Both the position numbers and the translations under genes were made by a program. Below, piece after piece: positions 1 to 7,200 of a DNA stretch of 14,570 nucleotides; positions within the stretch are counted from its first letter, which is position 1, and the number at the start of each line of letters is the position of its first letter. The stretch is from positions 14,981 to 29,550 of the forward strand of contig PAHB01000114.1 of assembly GCA_002704665.1 (NCBI GenBank), in the 5' to 3' direction. The notes under the pieces were generated by a model that had not been told where the DNA came from, made no database searches, and saw nothing but the letters and a program-made list of their open reading frames with translations. This DNA is from Pseudomonadota bacterium (GTDB lineage: Bacteria > Pseudomonadota > Gammaproteobacteria > Burkholderiales > Eutrophovitaceae).

Positions 1-969
1 GAGGGTTGGCATAAAAAAGCCGGTAGACCACACGCGGAAATCATGGCATTAAAGATGGCTGGAAAAAAAGCAAAAGGTGCGACACTTTACACAAATTTGG
101 AGCCTTGCAGCCATCAGGGGCAAACCGGTCCTTGCGCAGATCAAATAATAAAAGCAGGTCTTTCTCGAGTGGTTTGTGGAATGAGCGATCCAAATCCTAG
201 GGTTGACGGAACGGGAAAGAAAAAGTTAGAGCAAGCTGGGATATCTGTGCAAATGGATGTCTTGAACGAAGAGGCTCTGAACCTTAATTTGGGTTTCGTT
301 AAGAGAATGAAATATGGAAAGCCATGGATCCGTCTAAAAGTAGCTGCTGGTTTAGATGGTAAAACGGCTTTAGAAAATGGGCAAAGCAAATGGATTACCA
401 GCCTTGAATCGAGAGTTGATGTCCATAACTGGAGAGCTCGATCTTGTGCGATTGTTACTGGTGTTGGCACTCTAGACGCTGATGACCCACAATTAAATGT
501 TCGCTTAGTAGATACAGATAGGCAGCCTTTAAAAGTTATTACCGATAGTAATTTGAGGGTTTCTAAAAAATCTAAGATTTTTAAAGAGGGTAACGTTCTC
601 GTAGCTACGGCTTGTGATGATCACGATAAAATTAAAGAATTTATAGATTTGGGCATTGAGGTGATGAGTTTTCCGGATAAAAGAGGTAAGGTAGATTTAA
701 ACGGTTTAATGAAGGAGCTCGGTAGACGACAATTTAACGAAGTGATGGTGGAAGCCGGTAGTCGCTTACATAGTGCCTTTTGCAAGGATAAACTAATAGA
801 CGAATTGCTGATTTATTTTGCCCCAAAGATTTTGGGTGAGAGAGGGAGTGGGATGTTTGACCTTGGTCCTGTTGTAGATATGAAAAATATTTTAGAGTTC
901 AATCTTCAAGAGGTAAGACAAATTGGGAATGATATAAGAGTTCGAGCACGGCCAGTTAAAGGAATCTAA
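1..969 (+). CDS. ribD: Riboflavin biosynthesis protein RibD (deaminase/reductase), 5' end missing
   Basis: This bifunctional cytosolic enzyme deaminates the pyrimidine produced by GTP cyclohydrolase II and then reduces its ribose side chain. The reading frame is open from base 1, so the true start lies left of the window. The first visible residues already include the zinc-deaminase His-Ala-Glu triplet (bases 31-39). The second zinc motif, PCSHQGQTGPC, follows at about 103-135. The C-terminal reductase domain starts near base 322 with PWIRLKVAAGLDGKTA and continues through WIT, GVGTLDADDPQLNVR and the VEAGSRLHSAF segment. Roughly the first 50 residues are probably missing, judged from where HAE lies in the family. 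It heads the visible rib gene run, one nucleotide before ribE. An AAAGGA ribosome binding site for ribE sits in its last codons. Confidence 0.95.
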   Translation, partial: EGWHKKAGRPHAEIMALKMAGKKAKGATLYTNLEPCSHQGQTGPCADQIIKAGLSRVVCGMSDPNPRVDGTGKKKLEQAGISVQMDVLNEEALNLNLGFVKRMKYGKPWIRLKVAAGLDGKTALENGQSKWITSLESRVDVHNWRARSCAIVTGVGTLDADDPQLNVRLVDTDRQPLKVITDSNLRVSKKSKIFKEGNVLVATACDDHDKIKEFIDLGIEVMSFPDKRGKVDLNGLMKELGRRQFNEVMVEAGSRLHSAFCKDKLIDELLIYFAPKILGERGSGMFDLGPVVDMKNILEFNLQEVRQIGNDIRVRARPVKGI

Positions 970-970
970 A

Positions 971-1564
971 ATGTTTACTGGAATCACAGAGGGCACGGGT
1001 GTTATTGTAAGTGCAAAGTTAGATCAAGACAAAAATACCTTGGAAGTTGAGGCCGGAAACTTTGATATTCAGGATGTAGTCGTTGGTGATAGCATATCGG
1101 TGAATGGCGTTTGTTTGACGGTCGTTGAGATGGGATCAGATAAACTTAAATTTGATATTTCACCTGAGACACTGCGAATAATCTGTCCTTTTAATGTTGA
1201 CGATTTAGTGAACTTGGAAAAATCTTTAAAGTTGGCAGATAGATTAGGTGGTCATTTAGTCTCCGGGCATATTGACGATGTAGGGGAAGTTGTATCTATC
1301 GATGTAGTTAACGGGAATTATGAGGTTGAGATTGCATACTCTGCCTCTATTGCAAAATACATAAGTAGGAAGGGATCTATTGCCGTAAATGGAGTAAGCC
1401 TTACAGTGAACGACTTAACAAATAGCTCATTTTCCGTAAATCTAATACCTCATACTTGGAATTCAACCTCCCTAAATAAAATGCAAATAAATACTACCGT
1501 GAATTTAGAAATTGATTTGATCGCCAGGTATATTGAAAGAATCATGAGTTGTAACAGAGACTAG
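971..1564 (+). CDS. ribE: Riboflavin synthase, alpha subunit
   Basis: It catalyses the last step of riboflavin synthesis, the dismutation of two 6,7-dimethyl-8-ribityllumazine molecules to riboflavin plus the pyrimidine that RibH reuses. At 197 residues it is close to the family length. It shows the two tandem lumazine-binding domains: the first has the N-terminal MFTGI and NGVCLTV, and the second has GHLVSGHID, NGVSLTV and IPHT. Its ATG is preceded by AAAGGA with about 7 nt spacing, lying inside the end of ribD, so the two are probably translationally coupled. The next gene starts 6 nt after its stop. The gene is called ribC in some bacteria. Nothing unusual is visible. Confidence 0.96.
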   Translation: MFTGITEGTGVIVSAKLDQDKNTLEVEAGNFDIQDVVVGDSISVNGVCLTVVEMGSDKLKFDISPETLRIICPFNVDDLVNLEKSLKLADRLGGHLVSGHIDDVGEVVSIDVVNGNYEVEIAYSASIAKYISRKGSIAVNGVSLTVNDLTNSSFSVNLIPHTWNSTSLNKMQINTTVNLEIDLIARYIERIMSCNRD

Positions 1565-1570
1565 TAAAAA

Positions 1571-2671
1571 ATGGCGAGTAAAATTGTAAAAACGGAAGAA
1601 ATTATTCATGAAATTCGTAGTGGACGGATGGTTATCCTAGTCGACGAGGAGGACCGGGAGAATGAAGGTGATTTACTAATGGCATCTGAGTTTGTGACAC
1701 CCGATACTATAAATTTCATGGCAAGGAATGGGCGAGGGCTCATTTGTCTTACCTTAACCCAAGAGCACTGCACTAAGTTAGGGTTGCCACCAATGGTCAG
1801 AACCAATGGGTCTCGGTTAGGAACTAACTTTACAGTTTCTATAGAGGCTGCGAAGGGGGTTACCACTGGGATTTCTGCCGCAGATCGAGCGCATACAATT
1901 TTGACAGCGGTAAATAAGACCGCAGAAGCTTTAGACATTGTTCAGCCAGGCCATATTTTTCCGCTGAGGGCGGAGGAAGGTGGAGTGCTTGTCAGAGCCG
2001 GTCATACTGAGGCGGGATGCGACCTGACCCGATTAGCTGGTCTTACTCCGTCGGCGGTTATTTGTGAGATTTTAAAAGATAATGGGGAAATGGCGAGATT
2101 ACCTGATCTTGAAGCTTTTGCGAAAAAACACTTTTTAAAAATAGGAACTATTACCGATCTTATAAATTACAGAAGTCGTACAGAAAAGATTGTTGAACGG
2201 GTTTTCAAAAGAGCAATTAGAACAGGTTCAGGTGAGTTTTTGTTGATTGGCTATAAGGATAAAATAACTCAAGAGGCTCATTTTGCATTGTGTCTTGGAG
2301 ACATAGAAAACGCTGATGAAGTTTTAGTGCGAGTTCACGAACCTTTATCGATAGCGGACTTACTTGAGGTGGATAATCAGAATCATTCATGGAGTTTAAA
2401 AGAAGCTCTGAATTTTATTTCGGCAGAGGGGCTCGGGGTTTTAATTTTATTGCACAGAACAGAGACGGGTGAGCAGCTATTGAATCGATTTTCAGAGGAA
2501 CGCAGGAGTCACGCTGATCGAGTTCCACTTAGAACCTACGGGATTGGCGCTCAAATTTTAAAGGATCTAAATATTCGTCGGATGAAACTTCTTTCAAACC
2601 CTCGAAGAATGCCAAGTATGGCGGGATTTGATTTAGAGGTTACGGGGTATGTACCAAAAAAAAGTAACTGA
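1571..2671 (+). CDS. ribBA: DHBP synthase with degenerate GTP cyclohydrolase II-like domain (RibBX type)
   Basis: The N-terminal half (about residues 5-200) is 3,4-dihydroxy-2-butanone 4-phosphate synthase, which turns ribulose 5-phosphate into the four-carbon unit used by RibH. It keeps the acidic metal/substrate loop DEEDRENEGD (25-34), RNGRGLICL (52-60), TNFTVSIEA (85-93) and GHTEAGCDL (144-152). The C-terminal half (about 205-366) has the GTP cyclohydrolase II fold signature near its end (RTYGIGAQIL at 321-330, then LSNPRRMPSMAGF). However, the zinc-binding block expected after VRVH is replaced by EPLSIADLLE (257-266). Only one cysteine, C241, remains in this half. It should therefore lack cyclohydrolase activity, as described for proteobacterial RibBX proteins. 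A separate ribA elsewhere is inferred. The role of the inactive half is unknown and may be regulatory or structural. Confidence 0.93.
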   Translation: MASKIVKTEEIIHEIRSGRMVILVDEEDRENEGDLLMASEFVTPDTINFMARNGRGLICLTLTQEHCTKLGLPPMVRTNGSRLGTNFTVSIEAAKGVTTGISAADRAHTILTAVNKTAEALDIVQPGHIFPLRAEEGGVLVRAGHTEAGCDLTRLAGLTPSAVICEILKDNGEMARLPDLEAFAKKHFLKIGTITDLINYRSRTEKIVERVFKRAIRTGSGEFLLIGYKDKITQEAHFALCLGDIENADEVLVRVHEPLSIADLLEVDNQNHSWSLKEALNFISAEGLGVLILLHRTETGEQLLNRFSEERRSHADRVPLRTYGIGAQILKDLNIRRMKLLSNPRRMPSMAGFDLEVTGYVPKKSN

Positions 2672-2686
2672 TTGAGGACATGAATC

Positions 2687-3208
2687 ATGAGAAGACACAC
2701 ACTTATGGAGTTAGGTGAGGATAATTATAACGAATTTATTACCGATATTAAAAAGAGGCTGGAGAAAACGTCTCAATCTTTGAGTGAACTTGAAATTCTT
2801 GTCGTCGGAACCAGATATAATGAAGATATCGTCGGAAGTATTTGTATTAAAATCAAAGATGAGCTTAAGCGTCTGGGGGTAAAAAAAATAAACTCTCACA
2901 CTGTACCAGGAGCTTTAGAACTGCCTTTTTTTTTGAATCAATATGGCATTAGAAAGTCGGTAGATGGGATGATAGCTGTTGGCTGCGTACTGAGAGGAGA
3001 GACTTATCATTTCGAAATTGTAGCGAACGAAAGTGCGAGGGGTATTGGATCTGTTCAGCTGCAGTTGGGAATTCCAATCATAAATAGTGTATTAACTTGC
3101 GAGAATCCAAAACAAGCCTTAGAGCGAGCCGCTTATCGTCCTTATGAATGTGTGGCAGCGCTACTAGAAATGTTGGCAATATCTGCTGAGATAAGTATTA
3201 CAACTTAA
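2687..3208 (+). CDS. ribH: 6,7-dimethyl-8-ribityllumazine synthase
   Basis: It condenses the RibB product with the ribitylamino-pyrimidine to give the substrate of RibE. Visible motifs are PGALELP (74-80), GCVLRGETYHFE (99-110, with the active-site His108), LTCEN (136-140) and Arg147. The usual RFN/RWN near strand 1 reads RYN (43-45), and the usual Lys-Gly before the conserved Glu reads Arg151-Pro152, with Glu154 kept. About 35 residues precede the first strand, more than in short homologues such as E. coli RibH. The ATG at 2687 has GAGG 9 nt upstream; an in-frame ATG at 2705 would shorten the tail by six residues. The gene ends 2 nt before nusB. Confidence 0.94.
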   Translation: MRRHTLMELGEDNYNEFITDIKKRLEKTSQSLSELEILVVGTRYNEDIVGSICIKIKDELKRLGVKKINSHTVPGALELPFFLNQYGIRKSVDGMIAVGCVLRGETYHFEIVANESARGIGSVQLQLGIPIINSVLTCENPKQALERAAYRPYECVAALLEMLAISAEISITT

Positions 3209-3210
3209 TT

Positions 3211-3675
3211 ATGGCTGAAAAAAACTCTACACTTAGCAAACATAACTCCCTAATGGTCACCAGTAGGCATAATGCGAGACAGTATGCATTGTTAGCGTTG
3301 TATGAATGGCTACTCAACAAGAGACCATCGGCAGATTATTTTTCGTCGTGTAAAATTGACAACGGTAATAAACAGGTTGATAAAAATTATTTGAAAGTTA
3401 TAGTTACGGGTACAATCAATAATATTTCAAAATTAGAGGAGGCAATAACTCCGGCTTTAGATAGAGCAATATCAACCGTATCGCCGGTAGAGCGAGCAGT
3501 GCTTATGATAGGTGCGTTTGAAATCATGCAACAGAAGCAAATTCCTTACAGAGTAATAATTAATGAAGCTGTCGAATTAGCAAAGGAGTATGGTGGTACT
3601 GATGGTCACAAGTTCGTTAATGGAGTGCTAGACAAGCTTGCAAAAACATTACGTCCAGATGAATTAAATGCTTGA
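3211..3675 (+). CDS. nusB: Transcription antitermination protein NusB
   Basis: NusB is a small all-helical RNA-binding protein that joins NusE (ribosomal S10) on boxA RNA and supports antitermination of rRNA operons. The 154-residue product has the family opening ARQYALLALYEWLL (about residues 22-35). It ends with the conserved segment PYRVIINEAVELAKEYGG followed by HKFVNGVLDKLA. About 18 polar residues precede the first conserved helix, so a later start is possible, although no in-frame ATG with a good ribosome binding site stands out. The ribH-nusB pairing is common in bacteria and supports both calls. The last codons overlap the thiL start by 8 nt. Confidence 0.95.
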   Translation: MAEKNSTLSKHNSLMVTSRHNARQYALLALYEWLLNKRPSADYFSSCKIDNGNKQVDKNYLKVIVTGTINNISKLEEAITPALDRAISTVSPVERAVLMIGAFEIMQQKQIPYRVIINEAVELAKEYGGTDGHKFVNGVLDKLAKTLRPDELNA

Positions 3676-4633
3676 TGAATTCAATATCATAAGAAAATAT
3701 TTTCAAAATAGTAATCCACAAGACTTTCTTGGCATAGGGGATGACGCTGCTGTTTTACCGCAAATAGACTCTAATAAGAGACTAGTGGTAACCACTGATA
3801 CGTTGGTGGAAAATGTTCATTTTACTCCCGACGTTGATCCACGGACGTTAGGTTATAAATCCCTTGCTGTGAATCTATCGGATCTTGCGGCGATGGGTGC
3901 GCAACCCAAATACCTGCTTCTCGCTTTAACGCTTCCGGAAGCCAAAGAATCTTGGTTAGAAAAATTTTCAGCGGGGTTTTGGAATTTGGCTACTGAGTAC
4001 TCGCTAAATCTGGTGGGTGGCGACCTCACTCGTGGCCCTTGTTGTGTGAATATTACAGCTATCGGTTTGGTGGAGAGTAATTCGTATCTAACTAGAAGCG
4101 GTGCCTGCATCAAGGATAATATTTGGATTTCGGGAACTCTTGGGAGCGCATCAGCTATTATACGAAAAAAATTATCAAAGAAAACATTTTATCCAGACTT
4201 TAATTGGACACGTCTTGAAAGTTTTTTGGATATGCCGTCCCCTCGAGTACATTTGGGTTTGGAATTGTTAGGAGTGGCAACGAGCGCGATTGATATTTCT
4301 GATGGACTACTTAAAGATATTGGGCACATCACTAGGATGTCAAAGGTTGGTGCCATAATAAATTATAATGACATACCGTGTGAGAGAGAACTACAATCGC
4401 TTAGGGATCAAAAGGAAGTGCAGGCACTCCTATTGTCTGGCGGGGAGGACTACGAAATCGCCTTTACAGCACCAGAGCGGCAAACGGAAAAAATAACGAA
4501 AATAGCGGAAAAGCTTGAAATACCGTGTACGAAAATAGGGAAAATTAAAAATGGGTCAGATGTTTCTGTTTATGATGAAAAGGGTAGCGAAATAATAATT
4601 AGTAATATGGGGTTTGATCATTTTAAAGTTTAA
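3668..4633 (+). CDS. thiL: Thiamine-monophosphate kinase
   Basis: It phosphorylates thiamine monophosphate to the active cofactor thiamine diphosphate, using ATP. At 321 residues it is normal length for this AIR synthase/PurM-fold family. The ATP- and metal-binding motifs are in order: GIGDDAAV (22-29), TDTLVENVHF (43-52), NLSDLAAMGA (69-78) and VGGDLTRG (116-123). AIDISDGLLKDIGHI and SGGEDYE follow in the C-terminal half. The opening MLDEF plus IIRKYF is typical, which supports the ATG at 3668 lying inside the nusB end. The 8-nt overlap with nusB and about 20-nt overlap with pgpA suggest translational coupling along the run. Confidence 0.95.
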   Translation: MLDEFNIIRKYFQNSNPQDFLGIGDDAAVLPQIDSNKRLVVTTDTLVENVHFTPDVDPRTLGYKSLAVNLSDLAAMGAQPKYLLLALTLPEAKESWLEKFSAGFWNLATEYSLNLVGGDLTRGPCCVNITAIGLVESNSYLTRSGACIKDNIWISGTLGSASAIIRKKLSKKTFYPDFNWTRLESFLDMPSPRVHLGLELLGVATSAIDISDGLLKDIGHITRMSKVGAIINYNDIPCERELQSLRDQKEVQALLLSGGEDYEIAFTAPERQTEKITKIAEKLEIPCTKIGKIKNGSDVSVYDEKGSEIIISNMGFDHFKV

Positions 4634-5114
4634 TTCGTTTTCTGAAGCTAGAGCTTTTTTTACTTCGCATCCAGCAAATTGTATCAGTTCAGGTTTTGGG
4701 GTTGGCCTTATTACAACTGCGCCCGGTACCATTGGAACTCTTCTAGCGTTTCCTGTCTACAAAATGCTTCTACTTTTGGTGTATCCGGAAAAAATTCTAT
4801 TTGCTATTTTTGTCATGTTTTTGATTGGTATCTGGGCAAGCGCTAAAACAGGTGAATTTCTAGGAGAACATGATAGCTCTGTTATTGTGTGGGACGAAGT
4901 TGTTGCATTTTGTATTGTACTTTTTTTTACTCCAAACCATCTATTCTGGGCTTTATTGGCGTTCCTTATTTTTCGATTTTTTGATATTTTTAAACCTTAT
5001 CCCATTGATCTTATCGATGCAAAATTAGCAAATGGTTTAGGGGTTATGCTGGATGATATAGTTGCTGCGTTTTATACTTTACTATGTCTTGCCCTTGTTA
5101 AACTTCTAGTGTAG
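4614..5114 (+). CDS. pgpA: Phosphatidylglycerophosphatase A
   Basis: This inner-membrane enzyme dephosphorylates phosphatidylglycerophosphate to phosphatidylglycerol. The 166-residue product is strongly hydrophobic, with several likely membrane segments. It carries the family marks APGTIGTL (36-43), H86-D87 followed by IVWDEVV (91-97), FRFFDIFKPYPI (120-131) and GLGVMLDD (141-148). The residue after WDEVV is Ala98, where Gly is more usual. No ATG is available before the conserved region, so the start appears to be the TTG at 4614, inside thiL and about 20 nt before its stop. A GGGG stretch just upstream is only a poor ribosome binding site, so translation probably relies on coupling to thiL. 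The exact start is the uncertain part. Confidence 0.92.
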   Translation: MIILKFNSFSEARAFFTSHPANCISSGFGVGLITTAPGTIGTLLAFPVYKMLLLLVYPEKILFAIFVMFLIGIWASAKTGEFLGEHDSSVIVWDEVVAFCIVLFFTPNHLFWALLAFLIFRFFDIFKPYPIDLIDAKLANGLGVMLDDIVAAFYTLLCLALVKLLV

Positions 5115-5119
5115 CGAGT

Positions 5120-5617
5120 ATGAGTGATAAAATTAACCGATTAGTTCTAGAGCTAGGTAATCAACTTCTTGAGCGAAACTTATCTCTGGTGACTGCGGAA
5201 TCATGCACAGGGGGTGGAATCTCAGAGGCAATTACCAGAGCGGCTGGCAGTTCAGAATGGTTTGATAGAGGTTATGTTACCTACAGTAATGACTCAAAAA
5301 TTGAATTATTAGGAGTAAATAAAATAACCTTAGAGAGGCATGGCGCAGTTTCTGAAAATACGGTGGCAGAGATGGCGATAGGAGCGATTGAGAACAGCCA
5401 AGCGTCTTTTTGTATCGCGGTGAGCGGAATAGCAGGCCCGGGCGGCGGGACGACAGAAAAGCCAGTTGGAACTATCTTTATTGGCTGGGGTTATACGGTC
5501 CATGACTCGCCACTAAAAGTTGAGGTGAATCGCTTTCTGTTCTCCGGTGATCGGCATTTGGTCAGGGGAAAAACTATTTTGGAGGCTTTAAAAGGTGCGT
5601 GTAAGCTGCTTAAATGA
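5120..5617 (+). CDS. pncC: Nicotinamide-nucleotide amidohydrolase (PncC, CinA C-terminal domain)
   Basis: It deamidates nicotinamide mononucleotide to nicotinate mononucleotide in NAD salvage. The 165-residue product is the stand-alone C-terminal CinA domain, without the N-terminal molybdopterin-like domain of the long CinA form. It has AESCTGG (26-32, with the likely nucleophile Ser28), GYVTYSN (51-57), HGAVSE (74-79) and the long signature from SGIAGPGGG (102-110) to KPVGT (114-118). It sits 5 nt after pgpA and directly before recA. The pncC-recA-recX order is also found in E. coli, where this gene was annotated ygaD. Members of the family are often simply labelled CinA. Confidence 0.95.
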   Translation: MSDKINRLVLELGNQLLERNLSLVTAESCTGGGISEAITRAAGSSEWFDRGYVTYSNDSKIELLGVNKITLERHGAVSENTVAEMAIGAIENSQASFCIAVSGIAGPGGGTTEKPVGTIFIGWGYTVHDSPLKVEVNRFLFSGDRHLVRGKTILEALKGACKLLK

Positions 5618-5723
5618 TGCTTTTTGAATCAGCTGATATACTTTAACTACACTCGAGCCCCGAGGTTTATGCGATAATTATCCGACAACAATTCAATAGA
5701 CAGAACGTAACGAGGAACACACC
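5618..5723 (+). promoter_or_regulatory. recA promoter region with two extended -10 elements
   Basis: This is the largest gap in the left part of the window. Two TG-N extended -10 elements are visible: TGATATACT at 5634-5642 and TGCGATAAT at 5670-5678. Neither has a convincing -35 hexamer at 16-18 nt, which is tolerable for extended -10 promoters. A 10-bp perfect palindrome, ATCAGCTGAT (5628-5637), abuts the first element. No CTG-N10-CAG LexA box is present. The GAGGA at 5712-5716 is the recA ribosome binding site, 7 nt before the ATG. Which element is used is inference. Confidence 0.45.
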
Positions 5724-6749
5724 ATGAGTGATAATCGACAAAAAGCGCTGCAAGCGGCTTTGTCCCAAATAGAAAAACAATTTGGGAAAGGCTCAATAAT
5801 GCGGATGGGAGAGAGTGACATTGATGATGGTATTCAGGTTGTTTCGACCGGGTCGCTAGGGCTTGACTTAGCCCTTGGAATCGGTGGATTGCCAAAAGGG
5901 AGAGTAGTCGAAATTTACGGACCAGAATCTTCCGGAAAAACCACGCTTACCCTGTCAGTAATAGCAGAGATGCAAAAAATCGGTGGTACGGCGGCATTTA
6001 TAGATGCCGAACATGCATTAGACCCACAATATGCTGCTAAATTGGGTGTGAAAATTGACGACCTATTGATATCGCAGCCTGATCACGGAGAGCAAGCGCT
6101 GGAGATTGCTGATATGCTGGTGCGCTCTGGAAGTGTCGATGTGGTAGTGGTGGATTCTGTGGCTGCCCTTACTCCGCGCGCTGAAATTGAGGGAGAAATG
6201 GGTGAACCTCAAATGGGGCTTCAGGCTAGACTTATGTCTCAAGCATTGAGAAAACTAACGGCGAATATTAAGAAGTCAAACACTTTGGTGATATTTATTA
6301 ATCAAATTAGGATGAAAATTGGTGTTATGTTCGGAAATCCAGAGACTACTACAGGTGGTAATGCACTTAAGTTTTATTCTTCCGTTAGAATCGATATACG
6401 ACGTATTGGGACTATAAAAAAAGGCGATGAGGTGATCGGCAGTGAAACGAGAGCTAAGGTTGTAAAAAATAAGGTCGCCCCCCCCTTCAGAAAAGCCGAG
6501 TTTGATATTATGTATGGTAGTGGAATTTCTAGGGAGGGTGAGGTAATTGAATTGGGAGTCCAAAATAGTTTGATTGAAAAATCCGGATCTTGGTATAGCT
6601 ATAACGGTGATCGCATTGGACAAGGAAGGGATAACGTAAGGGAGTATTTGCGAAACAATTCAGACATTGCGTCAGAAATTGAAAATAGTATCAAATTGAA
6701 ACTTGGCCTTATTCAAGATGGCATCGACACAGAAGAAAAAAAAGATTGA
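5724..6749 (+). CDS. recA: Recombinase RecA
   Basis: RecA is the ATP-dependent strand-exchange protein of homologous recombination and the coprotease that triggers LexA cleavage. The 341-residue product is full length. The Walker A motif GPESSGKTT lies at 66-74, and the core elements EHALDP, VVVVDSVAAL and FINQIRMKIGVMFGNPETTTGGNALKF (in part) follow in order. The C-terminus is acidic, ending DTEEKKD. The ATG at 5724 has a good GAGGA site. The codons for Val-Ala-Pro-Pro-Phe contain a run of eight C (6478-6485). The gene overlaps recX by about 30 nt through an A8 tract (6736-6743). Confidence 0.98.
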   Translation: MSDNRQKALQAALSQIEKQFGKGSIMRMGESDIDDGIQVVSTGSLGLDLALGIGGLPKGRVVEIYGPESSGKTTLTLSVIAEMQKIGGTAAFIDAEHALDPQYAAKLGVKIDDLLISQPDHGEQALEIADMLVRSGSVDVVVVDSVAALTPRAEIEGEMGEPQMGLQARLMSQALRKLTANIKKSNTLVIFINQIRMKIGVMFGNPETTTGGNALKFYSSVRIDIRRIGTIKKGDEVIGSETRAKVVKNKVAPPFRKAEFDIMYGSGISREGEVIELGVQNSLIEKSGSWYSYNGDRIGQGRDNVREYLRNNSDIASEIENSIKLKLGLIQDGIDTEEKKD

Positions 6750-7200
6750 TGATGGTGTTTACAGAGTCGCTACGCGATTGTTAACACGTAGAGAATTTAC
6801 GAGAAAAAAAATCAAAGAGACTCTGCTCTCTAAGGGTTTTGCAACGCCAGATGTGGATAATGTGATTGACGAATTAGAAATTTCTGGATTGCTGTCAGAG
6901 AAAAGGTATGTCGATGGTTATATTCGATCGCGTAGGTCAAGATATGGGCACCTCAAAATATTATATAGTTTAAGACAATTAGGGGTAATTAAATCCGAAC
7001 TGAGTCGTGCTCGAAAAATTTTAATGAAAGACGAGATTGATTTTGCCCATACAGTATGGGATAGAAAATTCGGCAATGAAGCGGTGAATGCCGTGGATAT
7101 TGGAAAGCAAATAAGATTTCTGCTGGGAAGAGGTTTTGCTGAAGATCTTGCCAGGAAAATAGTGTTTAAGAAAAAAAGTAACTTCCAAAATGAAAAGTAA
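6718..7200 (+). CDS. recX: Regulatory protein RecX
   Basis: RecX binds RecA filaments and restrains their growth and ATPase activity. From the ATG at 6718 the product is 160 residues, basic and mostly helical. It has the three-helix repeat pattern of the family: TRREFTRKKIKETLLSKGF, then DELEISGLLSEKRYVDGYI, then GHLKILYSLRQLGV. A TTG at 6703 would add five residues, but ATG is preferred. The start lies inside the end of recA, in a different frame. No clear ribosome binding site is seen, so expression probably depends on coupling and stays below that of RecA. The 3' end overlaps alaS by 11 nt. Confidence 0.93.
   Translation: MASTQKKKKIDDGVYRVATRLLTRREFTRKKIKETLLSKGFATPDVDNVIDELEISGLLSEKRYVDGYIRSRRSRYGHLKILYSLRQLGVIKSELSRARKILMKDEIDFAHTVWDRKFGNEAVNAVDIGKQIRFLLGRGFAEDLARKIVFKKKSNFQNEK

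Noticed and set aside
141..470. Reverse-strand open frame opposite ribD, and similar open frames opposite ribBA, thiL, recA, alaS, the phosphomutase, the hydrolase, waaF and ilvE
   Set aside because: They show no family motif and lie wholly inside well-identified genes on the other strand.
1..970. FMN riboswitch for the rib genes
   Set aside because: The 5' end of ribD and its leader lie outside the window, and no such element is seen between the rib genes.
2926..2934. T9 run in ribH and T8 run in pgpA (4921-4928) as phase-variation tracts
   Set aside because: Both encode expected Phe-rich hydrophobic segments in an A/T-rich genome, in genes with no reason to vary.
5631..5650. Possible LexA box starting at CTG (5633)
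   Set aside because: The matching CAG half-site is absent at the required spacing (the bases there are ACT).
5651..5665. CTCG...CGAG hairpin before recA as a terminator for pncC
   Set aside because: The stem is only 4 bp and no run of T follows it.
6735..6746. A8 tract at the recA/recX overlap as a programmed frameshift making a RecA-RecX fusion
   Set aside because: A_AAA_AAA is in register in recA, but a -1 slip enters the third frame, not recX. Only +1 or -2 would reach recX. Simple overlap explains the layout.
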